The notes below the pieces were generated by a model. The model saw nothing but the letters and a program-made list of their open reading frames with translations. It was not told the DNA's origin and did no database searches. Shown here piece by piece: positions 1 to 8,045 of a stretch of DNA of 11,927 nucleotides (its first letter is position 1; each line of letters starts with the position of its first letter). The position numbers and the translations under genes are program-made. Source of the stretch: Actinomycetes bacterium (GTDB lineage: Bacteria; Actinomycetota; Actinomycetes; Mycobacteriales; Micromonosporaceae); NCBI GenBank assembly GCA_021793335.1, contig JAJYSW010000092.1:1-11927 (forward strand), written 5' to 3'.

Positions 1-160
1 CCGCACCGTTGGGGCCGAGGAGACCGTGCACTTCACCGGGGTCGATGGTGAGGTCGAAGGAGTCGAGCGCGGTGTGAGCGGGCCTGCCCCTGCCGCCGCC
101 GAAGACGCGGGTGAGGCCGCGGACCTCCACGGCGGGCGGGGCGATGCCGGTGACTGTCAT
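1..160 (-). CDS. ABC transporter ATP-binding protein, N-terminal fragment (cut by window edge)
   Basis: Reading leftward from an ATG at 160 gives 53 codons before the window ends. The fragment begins MTVTGIAPPAVEVRGLTRVF and continues through a short Gly/Arg-rich stretch to ALDSFDLTIDPGEVHGLLGPNGA at the edge. GLLGPNGA (about residues 46-53) is the start of a Walker A motif (GPNGAGKT in the family), and the preceding segment is the usual first beta-strand region of an ABC ATPase. The wording resembles DrrA-like, drug-efflux type ATPases that energise a separate membrane subunit; that subtype is inference, since signature, Walker B and C-terminus lie outside the window. I see no convincing Shine-Dalgarno before the ATG. 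It is transcribed divergently from the LAL regulator across a 171-bp gap, so the regulator could act on it, but nothing here proves this. Confidence 0.85.
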   Translation of the reverse strand, partial: MTVTGIAPPAVEVRGLTRVFGGGRGRPAHTALDSFDLTIDPGEVHGLLGPNGA

Positions 161-196
161 GGCGCAAGCGTGCGGGGCGGCGAGGGGTCGCCGCCA

Positions 197-212
197 TACG
201 TGGTTTCACGTA
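197..212. promoter_or_regulatory. Short inverted repeat in the divergent ABC / LAL gap
   Basis: TACGTG-gttt-CACGTA is a perfect 6-bp inverted repeat with a 4-bp spacer. It lies in the 171-bp gap between the divergent ABC ATPase (start at 160) and the LAL regulator (start at 332), about 37 bp upstream of the ABC start codon. The size and symmetry would suit a dimeric repressor site (for example TetR-like), but no such regulator is in the window and the match could be chance. Confidence 0.3.
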
Positions 213-318
213 CGCGGGCCGCGCGCCTCCGGTCGGCCGGGGGCGGGTCGGCTTGGAACGGCGCTCGCATGCGGTGCCGTTCGATGCCACGCGTGGGGTG
301 TTCGCACGGTGAGACGGA

Positions 319-324
319 TAGCCT
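319..324 (+). promoter_or_regulatory. -10 hexamer of a probable leaderless promoter for the LAL regulator
   Basis: TAGCCT fits the actinobacterial TAnnnT -10 pattern and ends 7 nt before the A of the ATG at 332. That spacing puts the transcription start at or next to the A of the start codon. There is no Shine-Dalgarno between them (the spacer is GGGGGCC), which agrees with leaderless translation. No clear -35 hexamer is visible. Confidence 0.5.
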
Positions 325-331
325 GGGGGCC

Positions 332-3043
332 ATGCCCGAGACGCCCTTGATCGGCCGTGAGGACACGCTGCCGCGGATCATCGCGGCGTGGGAGCGGCTC
401 GTGTCGGGCCGTGCGGGTCCGGTGGCCGTCACGGTCACCGGGGAGGCGGGGATCGGGAAGACGCGGTTGTTGCGCGAGGCGGTCGCCGCGATCGGCCCGG
501 CGAGACTGTTGGCGGGGACGGCCCGGGCCGACGGCGCGGCGCCGCACGACTGGTTCGCCGCCGCCACCGCCGACGCGGCCCGGCCCGAGGGCGCGGACGA
601 GCGGTTGTGGCGGGTGCTGCGGCAGGAGCCGATGGAGGAGCGGCTCAGTCTGCCGGACGGGGCGATGCTGCGGGCCGCGGTGGCGGCGGTGCGGCGTCTC
701 GTCGACGAGGGGCCGGCGCTGCTGGTGGTCGACGATCTGCACTGGCTCGATCCCGAGAGTCTGGCGCTGTGGTCGGAGCTCGCCGCCGCATGGGATCTGC
801 CGGCGATGCTGCTGGCGTGCAGTCGCGATCCCGAAGAGGCGCGGCACCCGGCGGCGGTGTCGCGGGCGCTCGCGCGGCTGGGCGCTTCGGGCGGCGGGGA
901 ACGGATCGTACTGCGGCCCTTGTCGGTGGAAGAGACCGGTGCGCTGGTGGGCGCGCATACGGGCGAGCTCGTGACGCGCTCCGCCGCGCGCTCCATCCAC
1001 CGCCGCACCGGCGGCGTCCCGTTCTGGATCGGCGAGCTCGCGGTCGCGGGTTTGACGGACAGGGCGCCGCTGCCGGGCCATCTGGCGGCGCTGGCGCGCT
1101 CGCGCCTGGCGGGCGCGGACCGGGAGGCGTGGCGGCTCGCTCGGGCGGCGGCGCTGCTGGGCGAACGGATGGACTTGGCGGTCTTGGAGAAGATCGCGGG
1201 CGCGGCATCGGTCGCTTCGGCGCTGCCGCAGTTGACGGCGGCCGGAGTGCTGGTCCGCATCGATGAGTCGCGGGTGGTGTTCCCGCACGCCCTGATGCGG
1301 GAGGCGTTCGCGGCGACGGTCCTGCCCGAGGAGGCCCGTGCCGTGCACGGTGCGGCACTGCGGGAGGCCCGGGAGCGCGGCGACGACGCGGCGATCGCGG
1401 TCCATGCCGAGGCGCTCGGCGATACGGCGCAGGCGGTGGCGGCGACGGCCCGGATCGCGCGGCGGCAATTGGAGTCGCGGCTGCCCGATTCGGCGCGGCA
1501 GACGGCCGAGACCGGGTTGCGCTGGGAAACGGACCATGCGGCGCTGCTGGAGATCGCGGGACGGGCGGCGATGCTCTCGGGGGATTTCGCGGGGGCGCGG
1601 GGCCACTTCGAGCGTCTGGCGGCCGGCGGAGAGCGGGCGTGTGCGGCGCACTTGCGCCTGTGCGAGATCGCCTGGCATCAGGGCCGGATCGGTGACCAGT
1701 GGGCGCATTTGGAGGCGGCCGAAGCGCTCGCGGCCCCCGGCGGCGTCGAGCACTCCCGGTGTCTGGCGGTGCGCGCGATGTGCTCGATCAGAAGCGAGGA
1801 CTACGCGGCGGCGCTGCAGGCGGCGGATGCGGCGCTGCCGCTGGCCGAGCGGCACGGCCGGGATGCGACGCGGCGGTCGGTCGAGATCAGCCGTGCGACG
1901 GCCCTGCACTATTCGGGCGATGCGCCCGGCGCTGTCGAGGCGCTGCGGCGGGTCTGGCGCGACGCCGAGGCCGCCGGGGACCTGCACCGGCTCGTCAGGG
2001 CCGTCAACAATCTGCTCGCCGTCCAGCTCGACCGGCTTCCCGAGCCGCAGGCGTGGCGGCTGTTCCGCTCCGGCGTCGACGCCGTCGGCGAGATGGGGAT
2101 GGCGCTCTGGGGCGGGAAGATCCACCGCGTCGGCGCGGACGCGGCCATGCGGTTCGGGGATCTGGGCCGGGCCTGGGAGCTGCTGTCCTCGCGGGTCGGC
2201 GAGGAGCCCGATCCGCACGAGCGGGCGGTCCTGGCGGCCAAGGCCGGTCTGCTGGCGGTGGAGCGCGACGACCTCGACGCCGCCGAGCGCCTGCATCGTG
2301 AAGGATCTGCTCTGGCCACCGGCATGGACCAGGGCTGGGTCGTCACCTATCAGCACTGGCTGGCGGTGGCGATCGCCGCTCGCCGGGGTGAGAAGACGGC
2401 CGTCGAGGCGGCCGTGCACGCCTACCGGGACGCCGTGCCTCCCGAGTTGCATCGCAAGCGTGCGCACCGGGTGCTCGAAGTCGCCTGCCTGGCGATCGAG
2501 CAGCGCATCGAGCCCGCGGCCGTGCGGCGGTTCGTAGTCGACTGTCTCGGCGAGGTCCCCGCACCGGGCGGCGGCCCCGCGGCCGATCTGCTGTGGATGG
2601 CGATGCGGTCCGTGCAGGGGGACTGGAGGGGCGCGGTGAGCCGCCTCGAAGGCGTCCTCGATGATGATGCGGCCATTGTGGCCTTGCCTGCGCGGCGGGC
2701 CACGGCGTTCATGCTCGCGGCGGAGGCGCGGCGGCGTCTCGGCGATCCGCGCGCCGTCGATCATGCCGAGACCGCGGTCGCGCTGCTGCGGCGCTGGCCG
2801 GGCTGGCGTCGGCGTGAAGCCGAGGCGTTCCGGGCCGGGTTCGATCCGGTGGGGGCGTCGCCGCTCACCGGGCGCGAGACCGAGGTGCTGGAAGCGGCCG
2901 CGCGGGGCCGATCGAACCGTCAGATCGCCTCGGAGCTCGGCATCTCGCAGCGGACGGTGGAGGTTCACATGTCCCGCGTCCTGGCCAAGACCGGCGCGGC
3001 CAGTCGCACTGCGGCCGTGGCGGGTTTCCTTCGCCGGGAATGA
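332..3043 (+). CDS. LAL-type (large ATP-binding LuxR family) transcriptional regulator
   Basis: A 903-aa STAND-type regulator. The N-terminal AAA/NB-ARC-like ATPase starts at once with LIGREDTLPRI; Walker A is GEAGIGKT (residues 37-44, Lys43) and Walker B is LLVVDDLHWLD (130-140). About residues 400-840 are Ala/Arg/Leu-rich helical repeats of the TPR/MalT kind, the usual ligand- and partner-sensing region. A LuxR/GerE helix-turn-helix closes the protein (about 843-903), with TGRETEVLEAAARGRSNRQI followed by the recognition-helix segment SQRTVEVHMSRVLAKTGA. LAL proteins such as MalT oligomerise on binding ATP and an inducer, then activate transcription. The frame is open back to 26, but I chose the ATG at 332: it immediately precedes the ATPase domain, has a well-spaced -10, and the upstream codons read as non-coding and overlap the divergent ABC gene. 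The alpha-amylase gene follows 161 bp downstream on the same strand, making starch-related control plausible but unproven. Confidence 0.93.
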   Translation: MPETPLIGREDTLPRIIAAWERLVSGRAGPVAVTVTGEAGIGKTRLLREAVAAIGPARLLAGTARADGAAPHDWFAAATADAARPEGADERLWRVLRQEPMEERLSLPDGAMLRAAVAAVRRLVDEGPALLVVDDLHWLDPESLALWSELAAAWDLPAMLLACSRDPEEARHPAAVSRALARLGASGGGERIVLRPLSVEETGALVGAHTGELVTRSAARSIHRRTGGVPFWIGELAVAGLTDRAPLPGHLAALARSRLAGADREAWRLARAAALLGERMDLAVLEKIAGAASVASALPQLTAAGVLVRIDESRVVFPHALMREAFAATVLPEEARAVHGAALREARERGDDAAIAVHAEALGDTAQAVAATARIARRQLESRLPDSARQTAETGLRWETDHAALLEIAGRAAMLSGDFAGARGHFERLAAGGERACAAHLRLCEIAWHQGRIGDQWAHLEAAEALAAPGGVEHSRCLAVRAMCSIRSEDYAAALQAADAALPLAERHGRDATRRSVEISRATALHYSGDAPGAVEALRRVWRDAEAAGDLHRLVRAVNNLLAVQLDRLPEPQAWRLFRSGVDAVGEMGMALWGGKIHRVGADAAMRFGDLGRAWELLSSRVGEEPDPHERAVLAAKAGLLAVERDDLDAAERLHREGSALATGMDQGWVVTYQHWLAVAIAARRGEKTAVEAAVHAYRDAVPPELHRKRAHRVLEVACLAIEQRIEPAAVRRFVVDCLGEVPAPGGGPAADLLWMAMRSVQGDWRGAVSRLEGVLDDDAAIVALPARRATAFMLAAEARRRLGDPRAVDHAETAVALLRRWPGWRRREAEAFRAGFDPVGASPLTGRETEVLEAAARGRSNRQIASELGISQRTVEVHMSRVLAKTGAASRTAAVAGFLRRE

Positions 3044-3088
3044 GGCGGGACCGCTGCACCGCCACCGAAACCGCAGCGCATCGACACA

Positions 3089-3117
3089 TTGCAATATTGG
3101 AGTGTGTTTGCTAAATT
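3089..3117 (+). promoter_or_regulatory. Predicted promoter of the alpha-amylase gene
   Basis: TTGCAA (3089-3094, -35; 4/6 to TTGACA) and TAAATT (3112-3117, -10; 4/6 to TATAAT) are separated by exactly 17 bp, predicting a start near 3124. The region from about 3085 to 3160 is strikingly AT-rich compared with everything around it. The 8-bp palindrome CAATATTG (3092-3099) overlaps the -35 element. The resulting leader would be about 80 nt. Confidence 0.5.
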
Positions 3118-3126
3118 ATCGATACA

Positions 3127-3145
3127 TCTTGCAAAACACGCAAGA
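3127..3145. promoter_or_regulatory. Inverted-repeat operator upstream of alpha-amylase (LacI/MalR-like)
   Basis: TCTTGCAAAACACGCAAGA has perfect 6-bp arms (TCTTGC / GCAAGA) around a 7-bp AT-rich centre. It lies 3 bp past the predicted +1, the classic position for a roadblock repressor site. From memory, CTTGC/GCAAG-type motifs are reported near Streptomyces amylase and maltose genes bound by the LacI-family repressor MalR (Reg1); the assignment here is inference by similarity. The LAL protein encoded next door is the competing candidate for this region. Confidence 0.55.
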
Positions 3146-3192
3146 ACAATCTGGATCGTGGCAAGGAACGTCAATACCCATCTCTCCAGACC

Positions 3193-3198
3193 GAGGAG
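3193..3198 (+). promoter_or_regulatory. Ribosome binding site of the alpha-amylase gene
   Basis: GAGGAG sits 6 nt before the ATG at 3205. This strong Shine-Dalgarno fixes the start and contrasts with the leaderless arrangement of several neighbours. Confidence 0.8.
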
Positions 3199-3204
3199 CC
3201 GACG

Positions 3205-6192
3205 ATGGCGCGCAGAGCGTTCCACAGGCCCGTGCGCAGCGTGAGGACGGCCGTCATGGCCCTCACCGCAGCGCTCGCGGCCGCACTCATAGCAGTACCC
3301 GGCTTGGCCGCCGAACCCGGCCAAGCGGTGATCTATTACCAGGCTCCGCCCGCCTGGCAGCAGGTCAACATCCACTACGCCGTCGGCGACGGCGCCTGGA
3401 CCGCCCTCCCGGGCGCGGCCATGGACGACGCCGACTGCGCAGGCTGGCAGCAGTACACCATCGAACTGGACGACGCCGATACGGCGCAGTTCGTCTTCAA
3501 CAACGGCTCGCTTGACAACGGCTCAGCCCAATGGGACAACAACGCCGGAGCCGACTATCGAGCGGGAGCCGGCGACTGGACCGTCGCCGAGGGGCTGATG
3601 AGCGGCGGCGCCCCCTGCACGACCGCCTCCGGCGGCGAAGCCGAGGTCTACTTCGATCTCGATTCGCGCGGCTGGGACCGGGCCAACATGCACTACTCGG
3701 TCGCCGGCGGCGCATGGACGCCGGTGCCCGGCATCGCCATGGACGAGCAGGCATGCGACGGCTGGGCGAAGCTCACCGCCGACCTCGGTGCCGCGCAGAC
3801 CCTCGAAGCCGCGTTCAACGACGGCGCCGGAACATGGGACAACAACGGCGGCGGCGACTACACCCTGAGGGCCGGACGCACCACCGTCCAGGCGGGCCTG
3901 GTCACCGCCGACGCCGCCGACCCGTGCGCAGCGGTCGACCCGCCCGAACCCGACACGACCGCCCCGTCCGTGCCCGAGCAGGTGAGCGGCACCGCCGAAC
4001 ACACCTCGATCTCCCTGCGCTGGCAGCCTGCGACCGACGACGTCGGCGTCACCGGCTACACGCTGACGCGCACCGGCGCGGGCGAGACGATCGCACGCGA
4101 GACCGCGGCCACCTCGTTCACCGATGTCGGGCTCGCACCGAACACCGAGTACACCTACACCGTGGCCGCCTACGACGCCGCAGGGAACGTCTCGGCCCCG
4201 AGCGAACCGGTCGCCGTGACCACCGGCGAGGCGCCGCCCGCGCCGGCCGGCGGCCAGATGCTCGGCGGCGACCCGCGCCGCGACCCGATCTACTTCGTCA
4301 TGACCGCCCGTTTCTACGACGGCGACGAATCGAACAACCGGGGCGGCAACCAGCACGAGAACGCCGGCAACGACGCCTACGACGACCCGATGTTCCGCGG
4401 CGACTTCTCCGGCCTGATCGAGAAACTCGACTACATCAAGGCCCTCGGGTTCTCGGCCGTCTGGATCACGCCCGTCGTGCTGAACCGCTCCGATTACGAC
4501 TTCCACGGCTACCACGGCTGGGACTTCTACCGTGTCGACGCCCGCCTCGAATCCGAAGGCGCCTCCTACCAGGACCTGATCGACACCGCCCACGCCAAGG
4601 GCATGAAGATCTACCAGGACGTGGTGTTCAACCACTCCTCCCGTTGGGGCGCCGTCGGACTGGAGACCCCGCGACACTTCGGCGTCCAGGACGAGGACTG
4701 GGACGAGCACTACCACACCGAGAACCCCGACTTCGTCTACGACGGCCTGAGCGTCGAACCGGATTCCGGCGTCAGCCACTACAACGGCGACCTGTGGTCC
4801 ACCGAGGAGCCCGAAGGCAACACGTGCGAACACTGGGGCCTCCACAACGGCTACTACAGCCCCGAAGGACGCAAGATCTACCACTGCCAGTGGCCGAACC
4901 CGACCAGCGGCATCTTCTCGGCGGAGAACTACCACCAGTGCTGGATCGGCAACTGGGAGGGCGAGGACGCCCGATCCTGTTGGATCCACGACGACCTCGC
5001 CGACTTCAACACCGAGAGCGAATCGGTCCAGCAGTACCTCCTGGGCGCCTATAAACGGTTCATCGACATGGGCGTGGACGGCTTCCGCATCGACACCGCC
5101 GTCCACATCCCCCGCATCACCTGGAACCGGGTCTTCCTGCCCGAGCTCGAATCCCACCTGATCGCCAAGTACGGCGAGGAGAAGGCACAGGACTTCTACA
5201 TCTTCGGGGAGGTCGCGGCCTTCGTCCACGACCGCTGGAACCGCGGCTCGGTCAACCACTCGCCGCAGTTCTTCACCTGGACCGAACGCCGCGAGTACTC
5301 CGCCGACGGCGACCTCGCGGCGCTCGAACAGTACGAGTGGGAGAACAGCCAGGGCACCGAGAACCAGCCGACCAGCGACAACGCATTCCTCGACGGCAAC
5401 GAGTACCGCGAACCGGACCACAGCCGGTTCTCGGGCATGAACATCATCGACATGCGCATGCACATGAACTTCTCGGAGGCGTCGAACGCGTTCCACAGCG
5501 GCATGGACTCCGACCCGTGGACCAACGACGCGACGTTCAACACCGTCTACGTCGACAGCCACGACTACGGACCGAACAAGTCCGAGGAGCGCTACAGCGG
5601 CGGGACCGACGCCTGGGCCGAGAACATGAGCCTGATGTGGACGTTCAGGGGCGTGCCGACGCTGTACTACGGCTCGGAGATCGAGTTCCAAGCCGGAGTC
5701 CAGATCGACTGCGGGCCCACCTGCCCACTCGCCGAGACCGGCAGGGCCTACTACGGCGAGCACCTCGAAGGCGAAGTGATCGCCGGCGGCTTCGGCGAAG
5801 TGGCCTCGGCCTCCGGCGCCGTCGCCGAGACGTTGAACAGCCCGCTCGTCGAGCATCTCCAGCGATTGAACCGGATCCGCTCGGCCGTCCCTGCGCTCCA
5901 GACGGGCCAGTACTCCACTGAGGGCGTCGAAGGGGACATGGCGTTCAAACGCCGTTACACCGACGACACGACCGACTCGTTCGCCCTGGTGGCGGTCTCA
6001 TCGTCGGCGACGTTCACCGGCATCCCGAACGGCACGTACGTCGACGCGGTCACCGGCACCGTCCAGGAGGTCGCGAACGGGACGCTCACCGCCGAGGTCG
6101 CCGGCAAGGGCAACCTCGCGGTCTACGTGCTCGACCTGCCCGACGGCCCGGCTCCCGGGCAGGTCGGCGACGACGGGCCCTACCTGCACTAG
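3205..6192 (+). CDS. Secreted GH13 alpha-amylase with two CBM25-like modules and an Fn3 domain
   Basis: A 995-aa extracellular starch-degrading enzyme. Residues 1-36 form a long signal peptide (basic n-region, hydrophobic AVMALTAALAAALIAV, cleavage near GLAA/E); RRAF at residues 3-6 recalls a Tat motif, but it lies far from the hydrophobic core. Two tandem starch-binding modules follow (about 41-131 and 147-232), each with the CBM25-like pattern HY..G.WT..PG..MD, then WDNN and a terminal DY/G region. An Fn3 domain (about 255-340, LRWQPATDDVGVTGYTL) links them to the GH13 barrel. All four GH13 motifs are present: DVVFNH (472-477); GFRID with nucleophile Asp630, plus His634; FGEV with acid/base Glu669; VDSHD with Asp787. 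A C-terminal beta domain (about 905-995) completes the fold. Expected reaction: endo-hydrolysis of alpha-1,4-glucan bonds; maltogenic specificity is not excluded. The gene is monocistronic, with its own promoter, operator and strong terminator. Confidence 0.95.
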   Translation: MARRAFHRPVRSVRTAVMALTAALAAALIAVPGLAAEPGQAVIYYQAPPAWQQVNIHYAVGDGAWTALPGAAMDDADCAGWQQYTIELDDADTAQFVFNNGSLDNGSAQWDNNAGADYRAGAGDWTVAEGLMSGGAPCTTASGGEAEVYFDLDSRGWDRANMHYSVAGGAWTPVPGIAMDEQACDGWAKLTADLGAAQTLEAAFNDGAGTWDNNGGGDYTLRAGRTTVQAGLVTADAADPCAAVDPPEPDTTAPSVPEQVSGTAEHTSISLRWQPATDDVGVTGYTLTRTGAGETIARETAATSFTDVGLAPNTEYTYTVAAYDAAGNVSAPSEPVAVTTGEAPPAPAGGQMLGGDPRRDPIYFVMTARFYDGDESNNRGGNQHENAGNDAYDDPMFRGDFSGLIEKLDYIKALGFSAVWITPVVLNRSDYDFHGYHGWDFYRVDARLESEGASYQDLIDTAHAKGMKIYQDVVFNHSSRWGAVGLETPRHFGVQDEDWDEHYHTENPDFVYDGLSVEPDSGVSHYNGDLWSTEEPEGNTCEHWGLHNGYYSPEGRKIYHCQWPNPTSGIFSAENYHQCWIGNWEGEDARSCWIHDDLADFNTESESVQQYLLGAYKRFIDMGVDGFRIDTAVHIPRITWNRVFLPELESHLIAKYGEEKAQDFYIFGEVAAFVHDRWNRGSVNHSPQFFTWTERREYSADGDLAALEQYEWENSQGTENQPTSDNAFLDGNEYREPDHSRFSGMNIIDMRMHMNFSEASNAFHSGMDSDPWTNDATFNTVYVDSHDYGPNKSEERYSGGTDAWAENMSLMWTFRGVPTLYYGSEIEFQAGVQIDCGPTCPLAETGRAYYGEHLEGEVIAGGFGEVASASGAVAETLNSPLVEHLQRLNRIRSAVPALQTGQYSTEGVEGDMAFKRRYTDDTTDSFALVAVSSSATFTGIPNGTYVDAVTGTVQEVANGTLTAEVAGKGNLAVYVLDLPDGPAPGQVGDDGPYLH

Positions 6193-6209
6193 ACCTTGCC
6201 CCATCCAGA

Positions 6210-6255
6210 GCCCGGTGGCCGGGACCGCCGTACCCGGCGGTCCCGGCCACCGGGC
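6210..6255. terminator. Bidirectional hairpin terminator between amylase and ABC operon
   Basis: A perfect 21-bp inverted repeat (left arm 6210-6230, right arm 6235-6255) with a 4-nt loop TACC, lying 17 nt past the amylase stop and 20 nt past the end of the convergent transporter operon. It lacks a U-tract on either strand, as is common for actinobacterial terminators, and can serve both converging transcripts. Confidence 0.85.
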
Positions 6256-6275
6256 GCAGCGTCTCCGTGCGGCGG

Positions 6276-8045
6276 TCACACGCTTCGGGCGTGCCCCCGG
6301 CTGCGGTCTCGCCCGCGGGACCACAGCCGCCAGGCACGGGCGTAGCGACCGTCCGCCGCCACCAGCTCCTCGTGCGTCCCCTCTTCGACGATGCGGCCGT
6401 GTTCCATCACGACGATCCGGTCGGCGCTCGCGGCCTGGTCGAGCCGATGCGCGACCAACAGGCCCGCGCGCCCCTCCAGCACCGCCGCCGAGGCCCGGTC
6501 CAGGGCCGCCGAGTCGGCGCTCCCGGCCTCCGCGGTGGCCTCGTCGAGCACCGCGAGCCGCGGATCGAGCAGCATCAACCGCGCCAGCGCCAGCATCTGC
6601 GCCTGTGCCGGGCTCGGCTCGACGCCGCGGCCGCCGAGCACGGTGTCCAGCGCGCCACCGGATTCATCCAAGAGGGACTTCGCCCCGACCCGGTCGAGCG
6701 CCGCGAGGAGTTCGTCGTCGGGGGCGCCGGGCCGGACCAGGTCGAGGTTCTCGCGGAGCGTCCCGTCGAAGACGTGGACCTCCTGCGTCACCAGCGCCAC
6801 CGGCGGGCCCGGTGCGCTCGCGGCCACGGCGACGACGCCCTTGTCGGGATCGAGGACGCCGGCGACCAGGGCCGCGAGCGTGCTCTTCCCCGCGCCGGAG
6901 GATCCGACCAGGGCGACCGTCTCGCCCGGTTCGATCCGCATGCTCACACCGTCGAGCACCGGGTGGCCCGGCGTATAGGCGAAGGTCACGTCACGGACTT
7001 CGACCACCGCGCCCGAGGCGGGCTCGGGCCTGGGCGAGGCCGTGAAGTCCCCGGCGTGGATCACGCCGACGATCCGGCCCATCGACGCGAGCGCCGACTG
7101 GAGATCGTCGACGACGATCATCAACCGGTTGATCGGATCGAACAGGCGCAGGAAGAACAGCATCGCCGTCGTCGCGGCCCCGACGCTGCCCTCACCGCTG
7201 CGGACGAGCCAGAACCCGACGACGAGAATGGACCCCATGCCGAGGAACTCGGCGACGTTGAGCCTGGCGAAGAACCCGTTCTGGACGGTGCGGGCCCGGA
7301 CCGACCAGCGCGCCACCGCCCACGAGGCGCGGGCGATGCGCTCACCGTGCGAACGAGAGAGCCCGAAGGCGTGGACGGTCTCGATGCCGCGCAGCGACGC
7401 CAACAGGTGATGCGCGCGTTCGCCCATGGCGGCGCGCTCGGCGGCGTAGATCTCCGGGGCCGATCGGCGGTGCCAGCGGAGCGTGACCACGTGGACGGGC
7501 GCGACCACGAGGACCGCGGCGACGGCGAACCGCCAGTCCAGCACCGCCATGCCGACGACCGTCACCGCGATCGCGAACGCCGAGCCGGTGACGGCGGGCA
7601 CCACCAGCGGGGCCGCGTCGGAGACGACGGCGACGTCATCGCCGGCGCGGCTGACGAGGTCTCCGGCCCCGGCCCGTTCGAGAGCGGGGCGCGGCAGTGC
7701 GAGCCCCTTGGCGACCATGCGTTCACGGGTCGAGGCCAGTACCCGCTCGACGAGGCGGGTCGCGCCGACCTGGCCGAGACCGTTCGCGATCGCCGCCACC
7801 AGGGCCCCGGCGGCGATCGTCGCGGCCAGCCACCAGACACGGTGGACGCCTTCGCCGTCGGCGACGACGTCGACCAGCGCGCCGAGCGCGGCCGGGGTCG
7901 CCAGCCCCGCGGCGGCGCCCACGGTGAGCAGTGCGACGACGCACGCGACCTTCCATCCGCCGCCGCGCAGCGCGAGGCGGACCTCGGCGCGCACCTGCGC
8001 CGCATCGGCCACCGGCAGGGCCTGCCGGGTCCCGGGCTCACGCAT
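6276..8045 (-). CDS. ABC exporter-fold half-transporter (TMD-NBD), ATP-competent partner with degenerate signature
   Basis: A 589-aa half-transporter. The membrane domain spans about residues 30-310, with hydrophobic segments near 33-60, 70-90, 145-170, 172-190, 265-283 and 288-305. The NBD (about 345-570) has Walker A GSSGAGKST (381-389, Lys387), Q-loop Gln421, Walker B LAVLDE (Asp501, catalytic Glu502) and switch His533. The signature motif is broken: where LSGGQ is expected the sequence reads PSPAQ (477-481), although the following ALARLMLLDP is normal. It can therefore hydrolyse ATP only with a partner that supplies LSGGQ, and the preceding gene of the operon does. The start was chosen at 8045, 4 nt after AGGAGG; it overlaps the end of the upstream gene by 8 nt, indicating translational coupling. 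Promoter and iron box lie upstream of the partner gene. Likely substrate: a siderophore or iron-related metabolite (inference). Confidence 0.93.
   Translation of the reverse strand: MREPGTRQALPVADAAQVRAEVRLALRGGGWKVACVVALLTVGAAAGLATPAALGALVDVVADGEGVHRVWWLAATIAAGALVAAIANGLGQVGATRLVERVLASTRERMVAKGLALPRPALERAGAGDLVSRAGDDVAVVSDAAPLVVPAVTGSAFAIAVTVVGMAVLDWRFAVAAVLVVAPVHVVTLRWHRRSAPEIYAAERAAMGERAHHLLASLRGIETVHAFGLSRSHGERIARASWAVARWSVRARTVQNGFFARLNVAEFLGMGSILVVGFWLVRSGEGSVGAATTAMLFFLRLFDPINRLMIVVDDLQSALASMGRIVGVIHAGDFTASPRPEPASGAVVEVRDVTFAYTPGHPVLDGVSMRIEPGETVALVGSSGAGKSTLAALVAGVLDPDKGVVAVAASAPGPPVALVTQEVHVFDGTLRENLDLVRPGAPDDELLAALDRVGAKSLLDESGGALDTVLGGRGVEPSPAQAQMLALARLMLLDPRLAVLDEATAEAGSADSAALDRASAAVLEGRAGLLVAHRLDQAASADRIVVMEHGRIVEEGTHEELVAADGRYARAWRLWSRGRDRSRGHARSV

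Noticed and set aside
266..273. CGCATGCG palindrome upstream of the LAL regulator, containing one TCGCATG like the manC motif
   Set aside because: A single copy of this 7-mer is expected by chance in a window of this size and composition, and it lacks the 13-bp periodic arrangement seen at manC.
26..331. Upstream extension of the LAL regulator to 26
   Set aside because: The extension overlaps the divergent ABC ATPase gene and encodes Gly/Arg-rich sequence. The ATPase domain and a good -10 point to ATG 332.
206..3094. 962-aa open frame antisense to the LAL regulator
   Set aside because: Arg/Pro/His-rich product without domains, lying opposite a gene with clear Walker and HTH motifs. It is a GC-rich codon shadow.
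3523..5856. 777-aa open frame antisense to the amylase
   Set aside because: Val/Gly/Asp-rich low-complexity translation opposite conserved GH13 motifs; long antisense frames are expected at this GC content.
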